A stretch of 60,289 nucleotides of DNA from an uncultured Lachnospiraceae bacterium (lineage in GTDB: Bacteria > Bacillota > Clostridia > Lachnospirales > Lachnospiraceae): positions 1 to 60,289 of the forward strand of contig CANREB010000010.1 in assembly GCA_947629525.1 (NCBI GenBank), written 5' to 3'. Below are positions 8,414-16,907 of the stretch, in pieces. Both the position numbers and the translations under genes were made by a program. Within the stretch, counting starts at the first letter, position 1, and each line of letters opens with the position of its first letter. Below the pieces are notes generated by a model. The model did no database searches and was not told the origin of the DNA. It saw only the letters and a list, made by a program, of their open reading frames with translations.

Positions 8414-9043
8414 ATGTCTAAAGTAGTGATAATGGATCATCCTCTGATTCAGCACAAGATTGGTTATATAAGGCGCATTGAAACCGGAACAAAAGATTTC
8501 AGGCAGACTATAAGTGAGATAGCAAGTCTCATATGTTATGAGGCGACGCGTGACTTGAAACTTGCGGATGTGGAAATAGAAACACCGATATGCAGGACGA
8601 CTGTCAAGGAACTTGCAGGCAAAAAGCTTGCCGTGGTTCCTATTCTCAGGGCAGGACTTGGCATGGTGGACGGTATGCTTCAGCTCATACCTGCGGCAAA
8701 GGTAGGTCACATCGGGCTTTATCGTGACCCGCAGACACTTGAGCCTGTAGAATATTACTGCAAGCTTCCCGAAGACTGCGATCAACGTGAAGTGTTTGTA
8801 GTCGATCCGATGCTTGCGACGGGAGGTTCCTCATCGGCGGCGATAAGGATGCTCAAAGACAAAGGATGCAAGAGCATTCATTTTATGTGTATCATTGCAG
8901 CACCCGAGGGGATCGCGCGTATGCAGAGAGAACATTCCGATGTTGATATATTTGCGGGAGCACTGGACGAGAAGCTTAATGAGCATGGATATATTGTTCC
9001 GGGGCTTGGAGATGCGGGAGACAGGATATTCGGAACCAAATAA
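8414..9043 (+). CDS. upp: Uracil phosphoribosyltransferase
   Basis: A 209-residue type I phosphoribosyltransferase converting uracil and PRPP to UMP in pyrimidine salvage. The PRPP-binding loop is [12 protein letters not shown], preceded by [14 protein letters not shown]; the C-terminus [14 protein letters not shown] is the typical uracil-binding hood of UPRTases. It is in operon with rpiB, whose product helps supply ribose-5-phosphate for PRPP. The sequence is full length and without anomalies. Confidence 0.97.
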   Translation: MSKVVIMDHPLIQHKIGYIRRIETGTKDFRQTISEIASLICYEATRDLKLADVEIETPICRTTVKELAGKKLAVVPILRAGLGMVDGMLQLIPAAKVGHIGLYRDPQTLEPVEYYCKLPEDCDQREVFVVDPMLATGGSSSAAIRMLKDKGCKSIHFMCIIAAPEGIARMQREHSDVDIFAGALDEKLNEHGYIVPGLGDAGDRIFGTK

Positions 9044-9060
9044 ACAGGGGGACTAATGAT

Positions 9061-10233
9061 ATGAAAGCGGCTTGTAAGCGGCTTACAGCGCTGCTTGTGA
9101 CGACAGCGGTGCTTGCCGTTGCGATTGCAGACGCGTTTCCTCTTTGCGCACGCGCGGAGACTACTCTTGAACGTTTGCAGCGGGCAAAGGAGGAAAAAGA
9201 AAAAACCGAAGAAGCCCGGGAAAACACACAGGGACACAGAGATTCACTCAAGATCGCGCAGGATTCACTGTTGGGAAAACTGAGCGGACTGAATGATGAC
9301 CTTGCCGAGGTGAGTACCAATCTCGAACTCATAGAGTCGGATATTGCGGATAAGGAAAGCGAGATAACAGCGACACAGGCAGAACTTGAACAGGCAGTCG
9401 CCACTGAAAAAGCGCAGTATGAGAATATGAAGCTGCGCATAAAATCTATGTACGAACGTAATATAGACGGCGGTTATCTCAGTATTCTTTTGTCTTCAAA
9501 AAGCTTTTCGGATTTTCTCAACAAGAGTGAATACATAGAACAGATAAACGCATACGACAGGAAGATGCTTTCACAATACGAAGAGAGCCGTAAGAAGGTT
9601 GAAGAGACACAGGCGCGTCTTGAAACGGAACTTTCAGACCTGAACGTGTTAAGGGAACAGGCGGAACAGGAACAGAACCGCGTGTCAGAACTTGTAAGGC
9701 AGACTTCGGACAGCGTATCGGCATACAAGGATCAGATAGCGGATGCGGAGGCTACCATCAACGCTCTTGAAACTATGATAGATGAGCAGGAAGCAGACAT
9801 AGCGGCGCTTCAAAAGCAATACGAACAGGAGCTTGCCATGTCGCGCCTTGCGGCACAGTCACAATGGAGGAACATTTCAAATGTTACCTTTGAGGAGGGC
9901 GACAGGAAGCTTCTTGCCAATCTTATATACTGTGAGGCAGGAGCCGAGCCGTATGTCGGACAGGTTGCAGTCGGAGCGGTAGTGATAAACCGTGTGCTAA
10001 GCTCACGCTATCCCGATACAGTTGTGGGAGTCATCTATCAGAACCGACAGTTTTCACCTGTAGCGAGCGGACGTCTTGCACTTGCCTTAGCGAATGATTC
10101 GGCTACAGCCAATTGTTATAAAGCGGCGGATGAAGCCATGCAGGGAGTTACAAATGTGGGACAGTGCGTATACTTCAGGACGCCGATACCGGGGCTTGAA
10201 GGAATAAGGATAGGCGGTCATATTTTCTACTAA
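9061..10233 (+). CDS. Secreted cell-wall hydrolase: PcsB-like coiled coil plus SleB domain
   Basis: 390 residues. A signal peptide (about 1-32, ending ARA) is followed by a long coiled coil (about 35-270) that contains the PcsB/EnvC-like hinge segment MYERNIDGGYLSILLSSKSF. Residues 280-390 form a Hydrolase_2/SleB-type domain (LANLIYCEAGAEPYVGQVAVGAVVINRV), with E292 as the likely catalytic acid. SleB-type enzymes cleave peptidoglycan glycan strands. In PcsB the coiled coil is held by FtsEX and keeps the hydrolase inactive; by analogy this could be an FtsEX-gated enzyme, though no ftsEX is present here. The following genes form an FHA/PP2C/kinase signalling set, hinting at wall-linked regulation. 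Confidence 0.87.
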   Translation: MKAACKRLTALLVTTAVLAVAIADAFPLCARAETTLERLQRAKEEKEKTEEARENTQGHRDSLKIAQDSLLGKLSGLNDDLAEVSTNLELIESDIADKESEITATQAELEQAVATEKAQYENMKLRIKSMYERNIDGGYLSILLSSKSFSDFLNKSEYIEQINAYDRKMLSQYEESRKKVEETQARLETELSDLNVLREQAEQEQNRVSELVRQTSDSVSAYKDQIADAEATINALETMIDEQEADIAALQKQYEQELAMSRLAAQSQWRNISNVTFEEGDRKLLANLIYCEAGAEPYVGQVAVGAVVINRVLSSRYPDTVVGVIYQNRQFSPVASGRLALALANDSATANCYKAADEAMQGVTNVGQCVYFRTPIPGLEGIRIGGHIFY

Positions 10234-10269
10234 TATCGTATTTGCATGCAGAAGGGATTGAAGAAAGAG

Positions 10270-11520
10270 ATGGGTTACAGAATAGGAGTTTTAGGTAATG
10301 ATTTTACATACATCAAGCGGCTTACTGATTTTATAGACAGCCACTATGGTGACGATATTGAGATAAGCTGGGGAATGGCGGGGATCGAAAGCCTTAATAT
10401 TGATGTGGTCGGGTACGATGCGCTGCTTATCGGCGATGACCTTGAAGTTGATGAGAGAAAGATTCCTTCGGGTGTAAAAGTGATAGAACTTACCTCAAAA
10501 CCCGCAGATCCGACAAAGCTTCAGATCCTTAAATTTCAAAAACTTGAATCCATATATGAGCAGCTTATGGAAATATGCGGTTCGGATGCGGTGCAGATGC
10601 CGGCGCAGGATGACGGAACGGACGAACCTGAATATAATGCCTACGATCGTTTTGCGGATTTTGTGCTTACAGCAAGGCGGAGTAATGAAGGGGCATACAG
10701 AGTCTTTCAATATTCCGATAAAGATATCGGAGAACCGGACAGTTTGGAGACAGGTATGCTTGAAAACAATAATATACAGGGTATTGCGCGGCTTGTGTGC
10801 AGAGACGGCGAGCTTTTATATAATGTGACAGGCAAACAGCCTTTAGTGGACTTTGTGTCAAAGCATGACAGGGATAAAGGCGCAAGGGCGAAGCTGCAGA
10901 AAGTATTTGCGAATATAATGACCGCGGTAAGCAGTCTTGACGAATATATGCTCAATGCAGACAAGCTGCTTCTCGACCCGGCGGAAATATACGTTGACAG
11001 GAATACGCTTGATATTGCGCTTATATACTGCCCGTTTGATTTAGACGACGTTGAGGACGATATGTATGGTCTTATTTCTGAGATAATGACCGTATGCGGA
11101 CAGCTTTTGGATGAGATAGAGAGCAATTCGGGGGAAACTACTGATGTATTTTCAAACCTTCAAAAACAGGCGGATGAGAGCACACGCACCAAAGATAAGA
11201 CAGTCAGGCTTGATGAGTCAAAAAAGACAGCTTATCTTGTCAGAAAAAGAACCGGCGAGAAGATAATGATAGATAAGAACATATTTAAAATAGGTAAAGA
11301 CGCCAACTATGTGGACTACTGTATAAAAGGAAATCCCACGGTCAGCAGAAATCATGCGGACATAGTAAAAAAATCTGACGGATACTATGCGGTAGATAAG
11401 GGCTCGCTTAACCATACTTTCCTGAATGGCAGACGGCTTGAAGAACAGGAGTATGAAAAACTTGAGCCGGGCGATCTTCTTCAGGTTGCGGATGAGGTAT
11501 TTGAGTTTAACATCAAATAA
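10270..11520 (+). CDS. FHA-domain protein with DUF6382-like region
   Basis: About 416 residues in three parts. The N-terminus (MGYRIGVLGNDFTYIKRL to about 110) looks like an atypical receiver/TadZ-like Rossmann domain. The middle (about 135-320) resembles DUF6382 (NNIQGIARLV, DEYMLNADKLLLDP). The last 85 residues are an FHA domain: FKIGKDANYVDYCI, GNPTVSRNHADIV, LNHTFLNGRRL. FHA domains bind phosphothreonine, so this is a likely reader of the adjacent Ser/Thr kinase. The ATG at 10270 follows purine-rich GAAAGAG; an in-frame ATG at 10246 is possible. The PP2C phosphatase begins 26 bases downstream. There are no transmembrane segments, so it is cytoplasmic. Confidence 0.83.
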   Translation: MGYRIGVLGNDFTYIKRLTDFIDSHYGDDIEISWGMAGIESLNIDVVGYDALLIGDDLEVDERKIPSGVKVIELTSKPADPTKLQILKFQKLESIYEQLMEICGSDAVQMPAQDDGTDEPEYNAYDRFADFVLTARRSNEGAYRVFQYSDKDIGEPDSLETGMLENNNIQGIARLVCRDGELLYNVTGKQPLVDFVSKHDRDKGARAKLQKVFANIMTAVSSLDEYMLNADKLLLDPAEIYVDRNTLDIALIYCPFDLDDVEDDMYGLISEIMTVCGQLLDEIESNSGETTDVFSNLQKQADESTRTKDKTVRLDESKKTAYLVRKRTGEKIMIDKNIFKIGKDANYVDYCIKGNPTVSRNHADIVKKSDGYYAVDKGSLNHTFLNGRRLEEQEYEKLEPGDLLQVADEVFEFNIK

Positions 11521-11546
11521 AGAATACATGTAAAAGGGGTCTGAAT

Positions 11547-12356
11547 ATGGAATTGCATTACACGGTTGCGGCTCAGACGGATATAGGAACGACAAAGAAT
11601 GTTAATCAGGACAGTCTTACCGTTAAGGTTGCCAATACGCCGTATGGTGAAGCGGCTATTGCCGTATTGTGCGACGGCATGGGCGGGCTTGAACAGGGGG
11701 AAGTTGCAAGCTCAGTTGTCGTGCGCGCGTATGAACAATGGTTTTTGAAAGAATTTCCCAAACTTGTCACATCGGGATATGATGCGGCACTCATTGAACG
11801 GATTTGGAATGACATCATGCAGGACTGCAATATAAGAATATATGACTATGGTATGGAGCGGGGCGCTTCAATGGGGACGACACTTACTGCGCTGCTCCTT
11901 TTTGACGGCGAATATTATATATCGCATGTAGGTGACTGCCGCGCATATAAACTTGACAGCGATATAACACAGCTTACAAGCGATCATACATACACGGCGA
12001 GGGAAGTTGCCTTGGGGCATATGACGCCCGAGCAGGCAAAGAATGATTCGCGCAGAAATGTACTTCTCCAGTGTATCGGTTTGGGAAAACCGGTGACTCC
12101 TGAATTTATAAGTGGGAACGTCGGAATAGGTGACAGTTTTCTTCTGTGTTCCGATGGATTTCGCCATATGCTTTCTGACGATGAGATATATGAATACTGC
12201 CATAACGAGCCATACGATATGGAGTGGTGTGTGGACAGGCGTCAGGAAAATTCGCATATTATGAATGAAAGGCTTCGCGAGCTTATCAGCATTAATAAGC
12301 AGCGCTGCGAAAGAGACAATATATCAGCCGTGCTGGTAAAAGTAATGGACATATAA
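11547..12356 (+). CDS. PP2C-family Ser/Thr protein phosphatase
   Basis: 269 residues of the PPM/PP2C fold without extensions. Metal- and phosphate-binding motifs are present: DIGTTKNVNQDS, LCDGMGGLEQG (D43), GASMGTTLTA, VGDCRAY, LCSDGFRHML and RDNISAVLV. It dephosphorylates Ser/Thr on proteins, most likely the kinase encoded 10 bases downstream and its targets; the pairing is inferred from operon structure and the widespread PrkC-PrpC precedent. It is cytoplasmic. AAAGGGG before the ATG is an acceptable ribosome binding site. Confidence 0.93.
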   Translation: MELHYTVAAQTDIGTTKNVNQDSLTVKVANTPYGEAAIAVLCDGMGGLEQGEVASSVVVRAYEQWFLKEFPKLVTSGYDAALIERIWNDIMQDCNIRIYDYGMERGASMGTTLTALLLFDGEYYISHVGDCRAYKLDSDITQLTSDHTYTAREVALGHMTPEQAKNDSRRNVLLQCIGLGKPVTPEFISGNVGIGDSFLLCSDGFRHMLSDDEIYEYCHNEPYDMEWCVDRRQENSHIMNERLRELISINKQRCERDNISAVLVKVMDI

Positions 12357-12366
12357 AGAGGTAAAC

Positions 12367-14007
12367 ATGCTGAAGACAGGCACTGTAATCGACGGAAAGT
12401 ATAAAATTCTAAATGAGATAGGTCATGGCGGGATGAGCACTGTTTACCTCGCGATAAATGAAAAGGCAAATAAACCATGGGCAATTAAGGAAATAAGAAA
12501 ACGCCGTGGCAAAAATTTTGAAATTCTGCGCCAAAGCCTTACAGCGGAAATAAACACACTGAAAAAACTGGAACATCCTAATCTTCCGCGCATTGTAGAT
12601 GTTATTGACAATGATGATGATCTGCTCATAGTTATGGATTATATAGAGGGCAATACGCTTGACAAGCTTATTGCCGCTGAAGGACCTTTGCCGCAGGATA
12701 AGGTCGTTTCGTGGGGTATGCAGCTTTGCGGCGTGCTTCAATATCTGCATTCGCAGCAGCCTCCGATCATATATCGTGACATGAAACCTGCAAATATAAT
12801 GCTCAGATCAGACGGAACAGTAGTGCTTATAGACTTTGGCACGGCACGTGAGTATAAGCAAAACAGCGGCTCAGACACCACCTGTCTTGGCACAAAGGGG
12901 TATGCCGCCCCCGAACAGTTTGGGGGAATGGGGCAGACCGATGCGCGTACCGACATCTATTGTCTCGGAACAGCGATGTATCATCTCCTGACGGGGCACA
13001 ACCCCTCTGAACCACCTTATGAAATATATCCCATTACCAAATGGCGTTATGAACTTTCGAGCGGACTGGAAAAAATAATATTAAAATGCACTGAAAAAAA
13101 TCCCGATAACAGATATCAAAATGCCGACGAACTTATGTATGCGCTTATGAATTATCATGATATGGATACGCAGATGTTTGACAAATACAAAAAACGTCTT
13201 AAGATTTTTGCCTGTGCGCTTATTGCCTCAGGTGTCTGTGCTTTAGGCTCGGCGGTATTTGGCATATTGTCGGATTATAAGCTTGATAAAACATACAGGG
13301 AGCTTTTGCAGACGGCAGAAGCTGAAGCAGACAAAGCGGATAAGGCTGCATTGTATATAGAAGCGATAGATTTCGCACCTCAGAATATGCAGGCATATAT
13401 TGGGTATTGTAATGCGATGACGGAAGATGAAATGCTTGACTCGGAAGAAGAAGCATCGCTTGTCATGCTGAACGCAAGCCATAAAAAATACCTAAAGTGT
13501 TTTGCCGATAAGCATCCAAAAGAATATGCCGATTTCTGCTATGATATAGGAAATGCTTACTGGTATTTTTGCGATGACACGAAAATACGAAAAAACAGCG
13601 CGCTTCCATGGTTTGAAACAGCAGCAGCATATTATGGGAAAAATAAACAATATGATATTGAATATCAGAAATGCCTGATGTATATGGAAATGGGCAATTT
13701 CGCACAGAAAGTTACGGCAGCGCAGATAGAGGGAAACGATATTGGGATTTATTATGACTATTGGAACACGCTTATGTCGCTTAAGGCGTTAAACGACATA
13801 AAACCTGAAAGCGATATTCCACTCCATCATATGTGCAGGGAGCTGATATCATGTGTTGCGGAATATGCAGGCGATTTTAAAAGTGATAATGTTCCGAAAG
13901 AAGAGTTGCTGACGGTGCTCGACAATGCGGAAAAAGACGCGGCAGGACGCTATGGCAGTGAGCTTGATGCGGCACGCCGGAAAATAGACAGATATTATGA
14001 TGAATAG
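12367..14007 (+). CDS. Membrane Ser/Thr protein kinase with extracytoplasmic TPR-like domain
   Basis: 546 residues. The kinase domain (about 10-262) has the glycine loop GHGGMS (19-24), K41 (AIKE), the catalytic loop YRDMKPAN (D138), DFG (156-158), GTKGYAAPEQFGG and TDARTDIY. The usual HRD histidine is Y136, as in the paralogue at 24533. One transmembrane helix (about 279-301) follows, then about 245 outer residues that are TPR-like, with EYADFCYDIGNAYWYF. There are no PASTA repeats, so peptidoglycan sensing of the PrkC type is not indicated. It sits after an FHA protein and a PP2C phosphatase, forming writer, eraser and reader. Ribosome binding site AGAGGT. Confidence 0.92.
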   Translation: MLKTGTVIDGKYKILNEIGHGGMSTVYLAINEKANKPWAIKEIRKRRGKNFEILRQSLTAEINTLKKLEHPNLPRIVDVIDNDDDLLIVMDYIEGNTLDKLIAAEGPLPQDKVVSWGMQLCGVLQYLHSQQPPIIYRDMKPANIMLRSDGTVVLIDFGTAREYKQNSGSDTTCLGTKGYAAPEQFGGMGQTDARTDIYCLGTAMYHLLTGHNPSEPPYEIYPITKWRYELSSGLEKIILKCTEKNPDNRYQNADELMYALMNYHDMDTQMFDKYKKRLKIFACALIASGVCALGSAVFGILSDYKLDKTYRELLQTAEAEADKADKAALYIEAIDFAPQNMQAYIGYCNAMTEDEMLDSEEEASLVMLNASHKKYLKCFADKHPKEYADFCYDIGNAYWYFCDDTKIRKNSALPWFETAAAYYGKNKQYDIEYQKCLMYMEMGNFAQKVTAAQIEGNDIGIYYDYWNTLMSLKALNDIKPESDIPLHHMCRELISCVAEYAGDFKSDNVPKEELLTVLDNAEKDAAGRYGSELDAARRKIDRYYDE

Positions 14008-14054
14008 AGAAATAAACAGGATATGCGCCAAAACGGCGCGGAAATGGGGAGAAG

Positions 14055-14381
14055 ATGAGTGTACGGGAATTGACAGCAATATCGTATTGCTTTGGCGCTA
14101 TGGCAGTATTTTTCATTGCGGCGTCAACAGTAATGTTTTTTAAATTTGACATACGCAAGGCATGGAAGCTTACAAGGGAGAGAAAGGAACCCAATAAATA
14201 TAAACAAAATAAAGCCGTCGGCAAAGCTCTGCCGGCAGCTTTAGAAACAGCATCGATAGGAACGGAGACGACCACGCAGAAAATCGATACGCACATATTT
14301 ATGCCGCAAGGAGACCGGACAGTGCCTCTTGACGCGGGAGAATTTATACTTGTTCAGGATATAACCTATACCCACGATTGA
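14055..14381 (+). CDS. Small single-pass membrane protein of unknown function
   Basis: 108 residues, not recognised. An N-terminal hydrophobic helix (about 10-30, including AMAVFFIAASTVMFF) is followed by a basic stretch (AWKLTRERKEPNKYKQNK) and a Thr-rich cytoplasmic tail (ASIGTETTTQKIDTH) ending with a beta-like segment. It is the last gene of the hydrolase/FHA/PP2C/kinase run. The threonine cluster could be a substrate of the adjacent kinase and a ligand of the FHA protein; this is inference only. GGGGAGAAG before the ATG is a good ribosome binding site. Confidence 0.65.
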   Translation: MSVRELTAISYCFGAMAVFFIAASTVMFFKFDIRKAWKLTRERKEPNKYKQNKAVGKALPAALETASIGTETTTQKIDTHIFMPQGDRTVPLDAGEFILVQDITYTHD

Positions 14382-14389
14382 AAATACAG

Positions 14390-14881
14390 CTAAATGATAA
14401 AAGCATCTATCCGCTTGGACAAAGCTTCAAATTTATCGTCATATATCATATTGAGCAGTGAATCGAGACGTCTGAGTGCCTGCGTGACGGTCTGCGGCTC
14501 ACACAGTTTTTTCTCGAGGGCGATTGCAAGTTCGTCTATATCAAGCACCTTTATATATCCGTCGGGATAGATGACCACATCCGCAAGCAGATCGGTGACG
14601 ATGAGCGAATTGTTTTTTTCGTCATAACTGTAATCAACTATGTCGCAGTACCAGTACAAAAGCGAGTTGTCTTCACGGTAAAATTTGCTTATCTTATAAC
14701 CGAGATTAAGATAATAGCATGAATATCCATGATGGAAATCACGTCGCGGTTTCAGTGTATTCCAGCTTGTAATGATCACATCGTCAGTTACTTCAAGGAT
14801 CTTGTCGTCTTTTAACAAAATACATTCTTCAGGAATGATCCTCCTGCGATAGAGCTGTACATCAGCGGTCAGCGGCTTCAT
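14390..14881 (-). CDS. DUF402 domain protein
   Basis: 163 residues. The central part matches the DUF402 fold: YLNLGYKISKF, LLYWYCDIVDYSYDE, LIVTDLLADVVIYPDG and KVLDIDELAIALE. Characterised members act on nucleoside di- and triphosphates, or fuse to RNA-binding domains, with Asp/Glu metal ligands; the substrate here is not known. The start at 14881 is fixed by an AGGAGG eight bases upstream; the frame runs on to 14923 without support. It is transcribed towards the kinase operon, and its promoter is back-to-back with that of the HPt gene. Confidence 0.82.
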   Translation of the reverse strand: MKPLTADVQLYRRRIIPEECILLKDDKILEVTDDVIITSWNTLKPRRDFHHGYSCYYLNLGYKISKFYREDNSLLYWYCDIVDYSYDEKNNSLIVTDLLADVVIYPDGYIKVLDIDELAIALEKKLCEPQTVTQALRRLDSLLNMIYDDKFEALSKRIDAFII

Positions 14882-14914
14882 AAGCGTTCCTCCTGATCTG
14901 TCGTTATTTGTATT

Positions 14915-14943
14915 ATTGTACAACTTATTGCGATGCGCTTCAA
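14915..14943 (-). promoter_or_regulatory. Sigma-A-type promoter of the DUF402 gene
   Basis: On the minus strand, TTGAAG and TACAAT are separated by 17 bases and lie about 35-60 bases before the DUF402 start. Confidence 0.6.
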
Positions 14944-14972
14944 TAACTTCATAAACAAAAAATTAAAATACG

Positions 14973-15001
14973 TTGAATTATGTGAAAACTTAGGTTATAA
15001 T
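14973..15001 (+). promoter_or_regulatory. Sigma-A-type promoter of the HPt/HD-GYP operon
   Basis: TTGAAT, 17 bases, TATAAT: a near-consensus promoter 53 bases upstream of the HPt start. Confidence 0.7.
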
Positions 15002-15053
15002 CTACATAATGGATATTATAAGAACCATATTATCAGGTAGGAGGTTTGTACAT

Positions 15054-15404
15054 ATGACAGTGCAGGAGTGCTACGATGCTATAGGCGGAGATTACGACGA
15101 AATAATGTCAAGGCTGCGTTCGGAAGAGCGCGTAAAAAAATTTGCGGGAATGTTTTTGAAAGAGGAATGTTACAACACGCTGGTCGAAAAATTAAAAGAA
15201 CAAAATCAGGAGGAGGCATTCCGCGCCGCGCACACTTTGAAGGGTGTCTGCCAGAATATGTCGTTTACCACGCTTTTCAGATCAAGCTATGAGATCACAG
15301 AGGCGCTGCGTGAAAAAGATATGGACAAGGCTAATTCGCTGCTGGGTCAGGTTACGGAAGATTATGAGAAGACTATAAAAGGTGTTAAAATGCTTTTAGA
15401 GTAA
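15054..15404 (+). CDS. HPt (histidine phosphotransfer) domain protein
   Basis: 116 residues forming a stand-alone HPt four-helix bundle. The phosphorylatable histidine is H60 in FRAAHTLKGVCQNM, the hallmark HxLKG motif. It relays phosphate between a hybrid kinase and a receiver domain; the receiver/HD-GYP protein 15 bases downstream is the obvious partner. The start at 15054 follows TAGGAGGT; the longer frame from 15009 has no ribosome binding site. No histidine kinase is encoded nearby, so the phosphate donor lies elsewhere. Confidence 0.9.
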   Translation: MTVQECYDAIGGDYDEIMSRLRSEERVKKFAGMFLKEECYNTLVEKLKEQNQEEAFRAAHTLKGVCQNMSFTTLFRSSYEITEALREKDMDKANSLLGQVTEDYEKTIKGVKMLLE

Positions 15405-15419
15405 AGAGGAGAGAAAAAC

Positions 15420-16511
15420 ATGGCAAAAAATACAATATTGATTGTTGATGATGCGGAACTTAACCGTGAGATGATTAAATTTATATTTGAAGAGCAGTAT
15501 AATGTCCTCGAAGCGGAAGACGGTCAGCAGGCAATAGACCTTATAAGCGAGCGCGGCGAGGAACTATGCCTTATTTTCCTCGATCTGCTTATGCCTGTTA
15601 AGTCAGGTCTTGATGTGCTGCATTTTATGAATTTGAACAATTATATTAAATATATACCTGTTATAATGATCACCGGCGAGTCTACTGACGAGAGCGATGA
15701 AAAGGCATATGAATACGGTGCGTCGGATATCATATACAAGCCGTTTGCACCTAATGTAGTAATGCGCCGTGCAAAGAACATTATGGAACTGTTTGAGCAC
15801 AGGATAGACATTGAGCAGGAACTTGACGAGAGAACGAGGGAACTTAGGGACAGCCGCAGAAAACTTGAGCAGAGTAATGATTTCCTTGTAAATGCCCTAA
15901 GTTCTGTTGTAGAGTTTAGAAGTCTTGAGTCAGGTGAGCATATTCACAGGGTAAAATATTTTACAAAACTGTTTTTGAAGTATTTGCGCGAGTTTTATCC
16001 TAAATACAATATAACAAAAGAGTCAGCGGCGCTCATAGTCAATGCTTCGGCTCTGCACGATCTTGGCAAGATTGCTATTCCCGACAGCATACTGCTTAAA
16101 CCTGCAAGACTTACTGACGAGGAGTTTGAAGAGATGAAAAAACATACAGTCTACGGCTGTGAGCTCCTTGAGAAATTTAAGCAGGATGACAATGAATTTT
16201 ACCATTACTGTTATGACATATGCAGATATCATCATGAGAGATATGATGGAAGAGGTTATCCTGATGGATTAAAAGGCGATGAGATACCTATATGGGCGCA
16301 GGTAGTGTCGATAGTGGATGTATATGACGCGCTTGTGAGCGAAAGAGTATATAAAAGTCCGTATGACGTGAACGAAGCGGCACGTATGATAAGAGACGGG
16401 GAGTGCGGTATCTTCTCTCCTGAGATGCTTGACTGCTTTGAACTTGCTAAAGTGGAGCTTTTTGCCGCTGCTGAAAATAAGTTTTCATATGCCGACAGTA
16501 TAGAGGCGTGA
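15420..16511 (+). CDS. Response regulator with HD-GYP domain (c-di-GMP phosphodiesterase type)
   Basis: 363 residues. The receiver domain (about 4-120) has DD at 10-11, phosphoacceptor D55 (FLDLLMP), T85 (MITGES) and K107 (YKPF). A coiled linker (about 125-155) connects to an HD-GYP domain with H213-D214 (ALHDLGKIAIPD), HTVYGCELL and YHHERYDGRGYPDG, then VSIVDVYDALVSERVYK. All metal ligands and the GYP signature are present, so hydrolysis of cyclic di-GMP is likely, gated by phosphorylation through the neighbouring HPt protein. A clear terminator follows, ending this two-gene operon. Confidence 0.93.
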   Translation: MAKNTILIVDDAELNREMIKFIFEEQYNVLEAEDGQQAIDLISERGEELCLIFLDLLMPVKSGLDVLHFMNLNNYIKYIPVIMITGESTDESDEKAYEYGASDIIYKPFAPNVVMRRAKNIMELFEHRIDIEQELDERTRELRDSRRKLEQSNDFLVNALSSVVEFRSLESGEHIHRVKYFTKLFLKYLREFYPKYNITKESAALIVNASALHDLGKIAIPDSILLKPARLTDEEFEEMKKHTVYGCELLEKFKQDDNEFYHYCYDICRYHHERYDGRGYPDGLKGDEIPIWAQVVSIVDVYDALVSERVYKSPYDVNEAARMIRDGECGIFSPEMLDCFELAKVELFAAAENKFSYADSIEA

Positions 16512-16525
16512 CAAATATGAAAAAT

Positions 16526-16554
16526 CGCTGTCTTATAGGGACAGCGGTTTTTTT
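16526..16554 (+). terminator. Intrinsic terminator after the HD-GYP gene
   Basis: A perfect 7-bp stem CGCTGTC/GACAGCG with a 7-base loop, followed by a G and seven T. It lies 15 bases after the HD-GYP stop and separates that operon from the ATP synthase operon. Confidence 0.9.
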
Positions 16555-16586
16555 AACAAAAAATTGCAGAAATATTACACAATAAC

Positions 16587-16615
16587 TGGACAAAATTGCC
16601 AAATTTTTGTATAAT
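16587..16615 (+). promoter_or_regulatory. Promoter of the ATP synthase operon
   Basis: TGGACA and TATAAT separated by 17 bases, 49 bases before the first gene of the operon and after the upstream terminator. Confidence 0.65.
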
Positions 16616-16663
16616 TATATTCGGGTATTATAAAGATTGAACATATGGCATACGGAGGCGCGG

Positions 16664-16906
16664 ATGGGTAAAAAGAAGAAATATGACAGAAAGGTTTATC
16701 AGGCGATGGCAGTTATTACCCAGTTCAGCATAAATATGCTTGTGCCAATTTTTTTATGTGCCTTCGCAGGGTGGTTCATTGACAAAAAATTCAACACTTC
16801 GTTTTGGTTTGTTTTGCTTTTTTTTGTCGGTGCGTTAGCGGGTTTCAGGAATATTTTCATAATGGCGAAAAGTATTTATGAAGATAGAGATGAGGACAAA
16901 GACTGA
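16664..16906 (+). CDS. atpZ: AtpZ/AtpI-family small membrane protein
   Basis: 80 residues: a basic N-terminus (MGKKKKYDRK) and two transmembrane helices (around INMLVPIFLCAFAGWFIDKKF and FWFVLLFFVGALAGFRNIF), with the family's GWFIDKKF and GFRNIF signatures. AtpZ-type proteins sit at the head of atp operons and assist Fo assembly or divalent cation entry. The start is set by CGGAGG just upstream; the frame from 16637 begins with an unsupported TTG. It ends one base before the atpI-like gene. Confidence 0.82.
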   Translation: MGKKKKYDRKVYQAMAVITQFSINMLVPIFLCAFAGWFIDKKFNTSFWFVLLFFVGALAGFRNIFIMAKSIYEDRDEDKD

Positions 16907-16907
16907 T

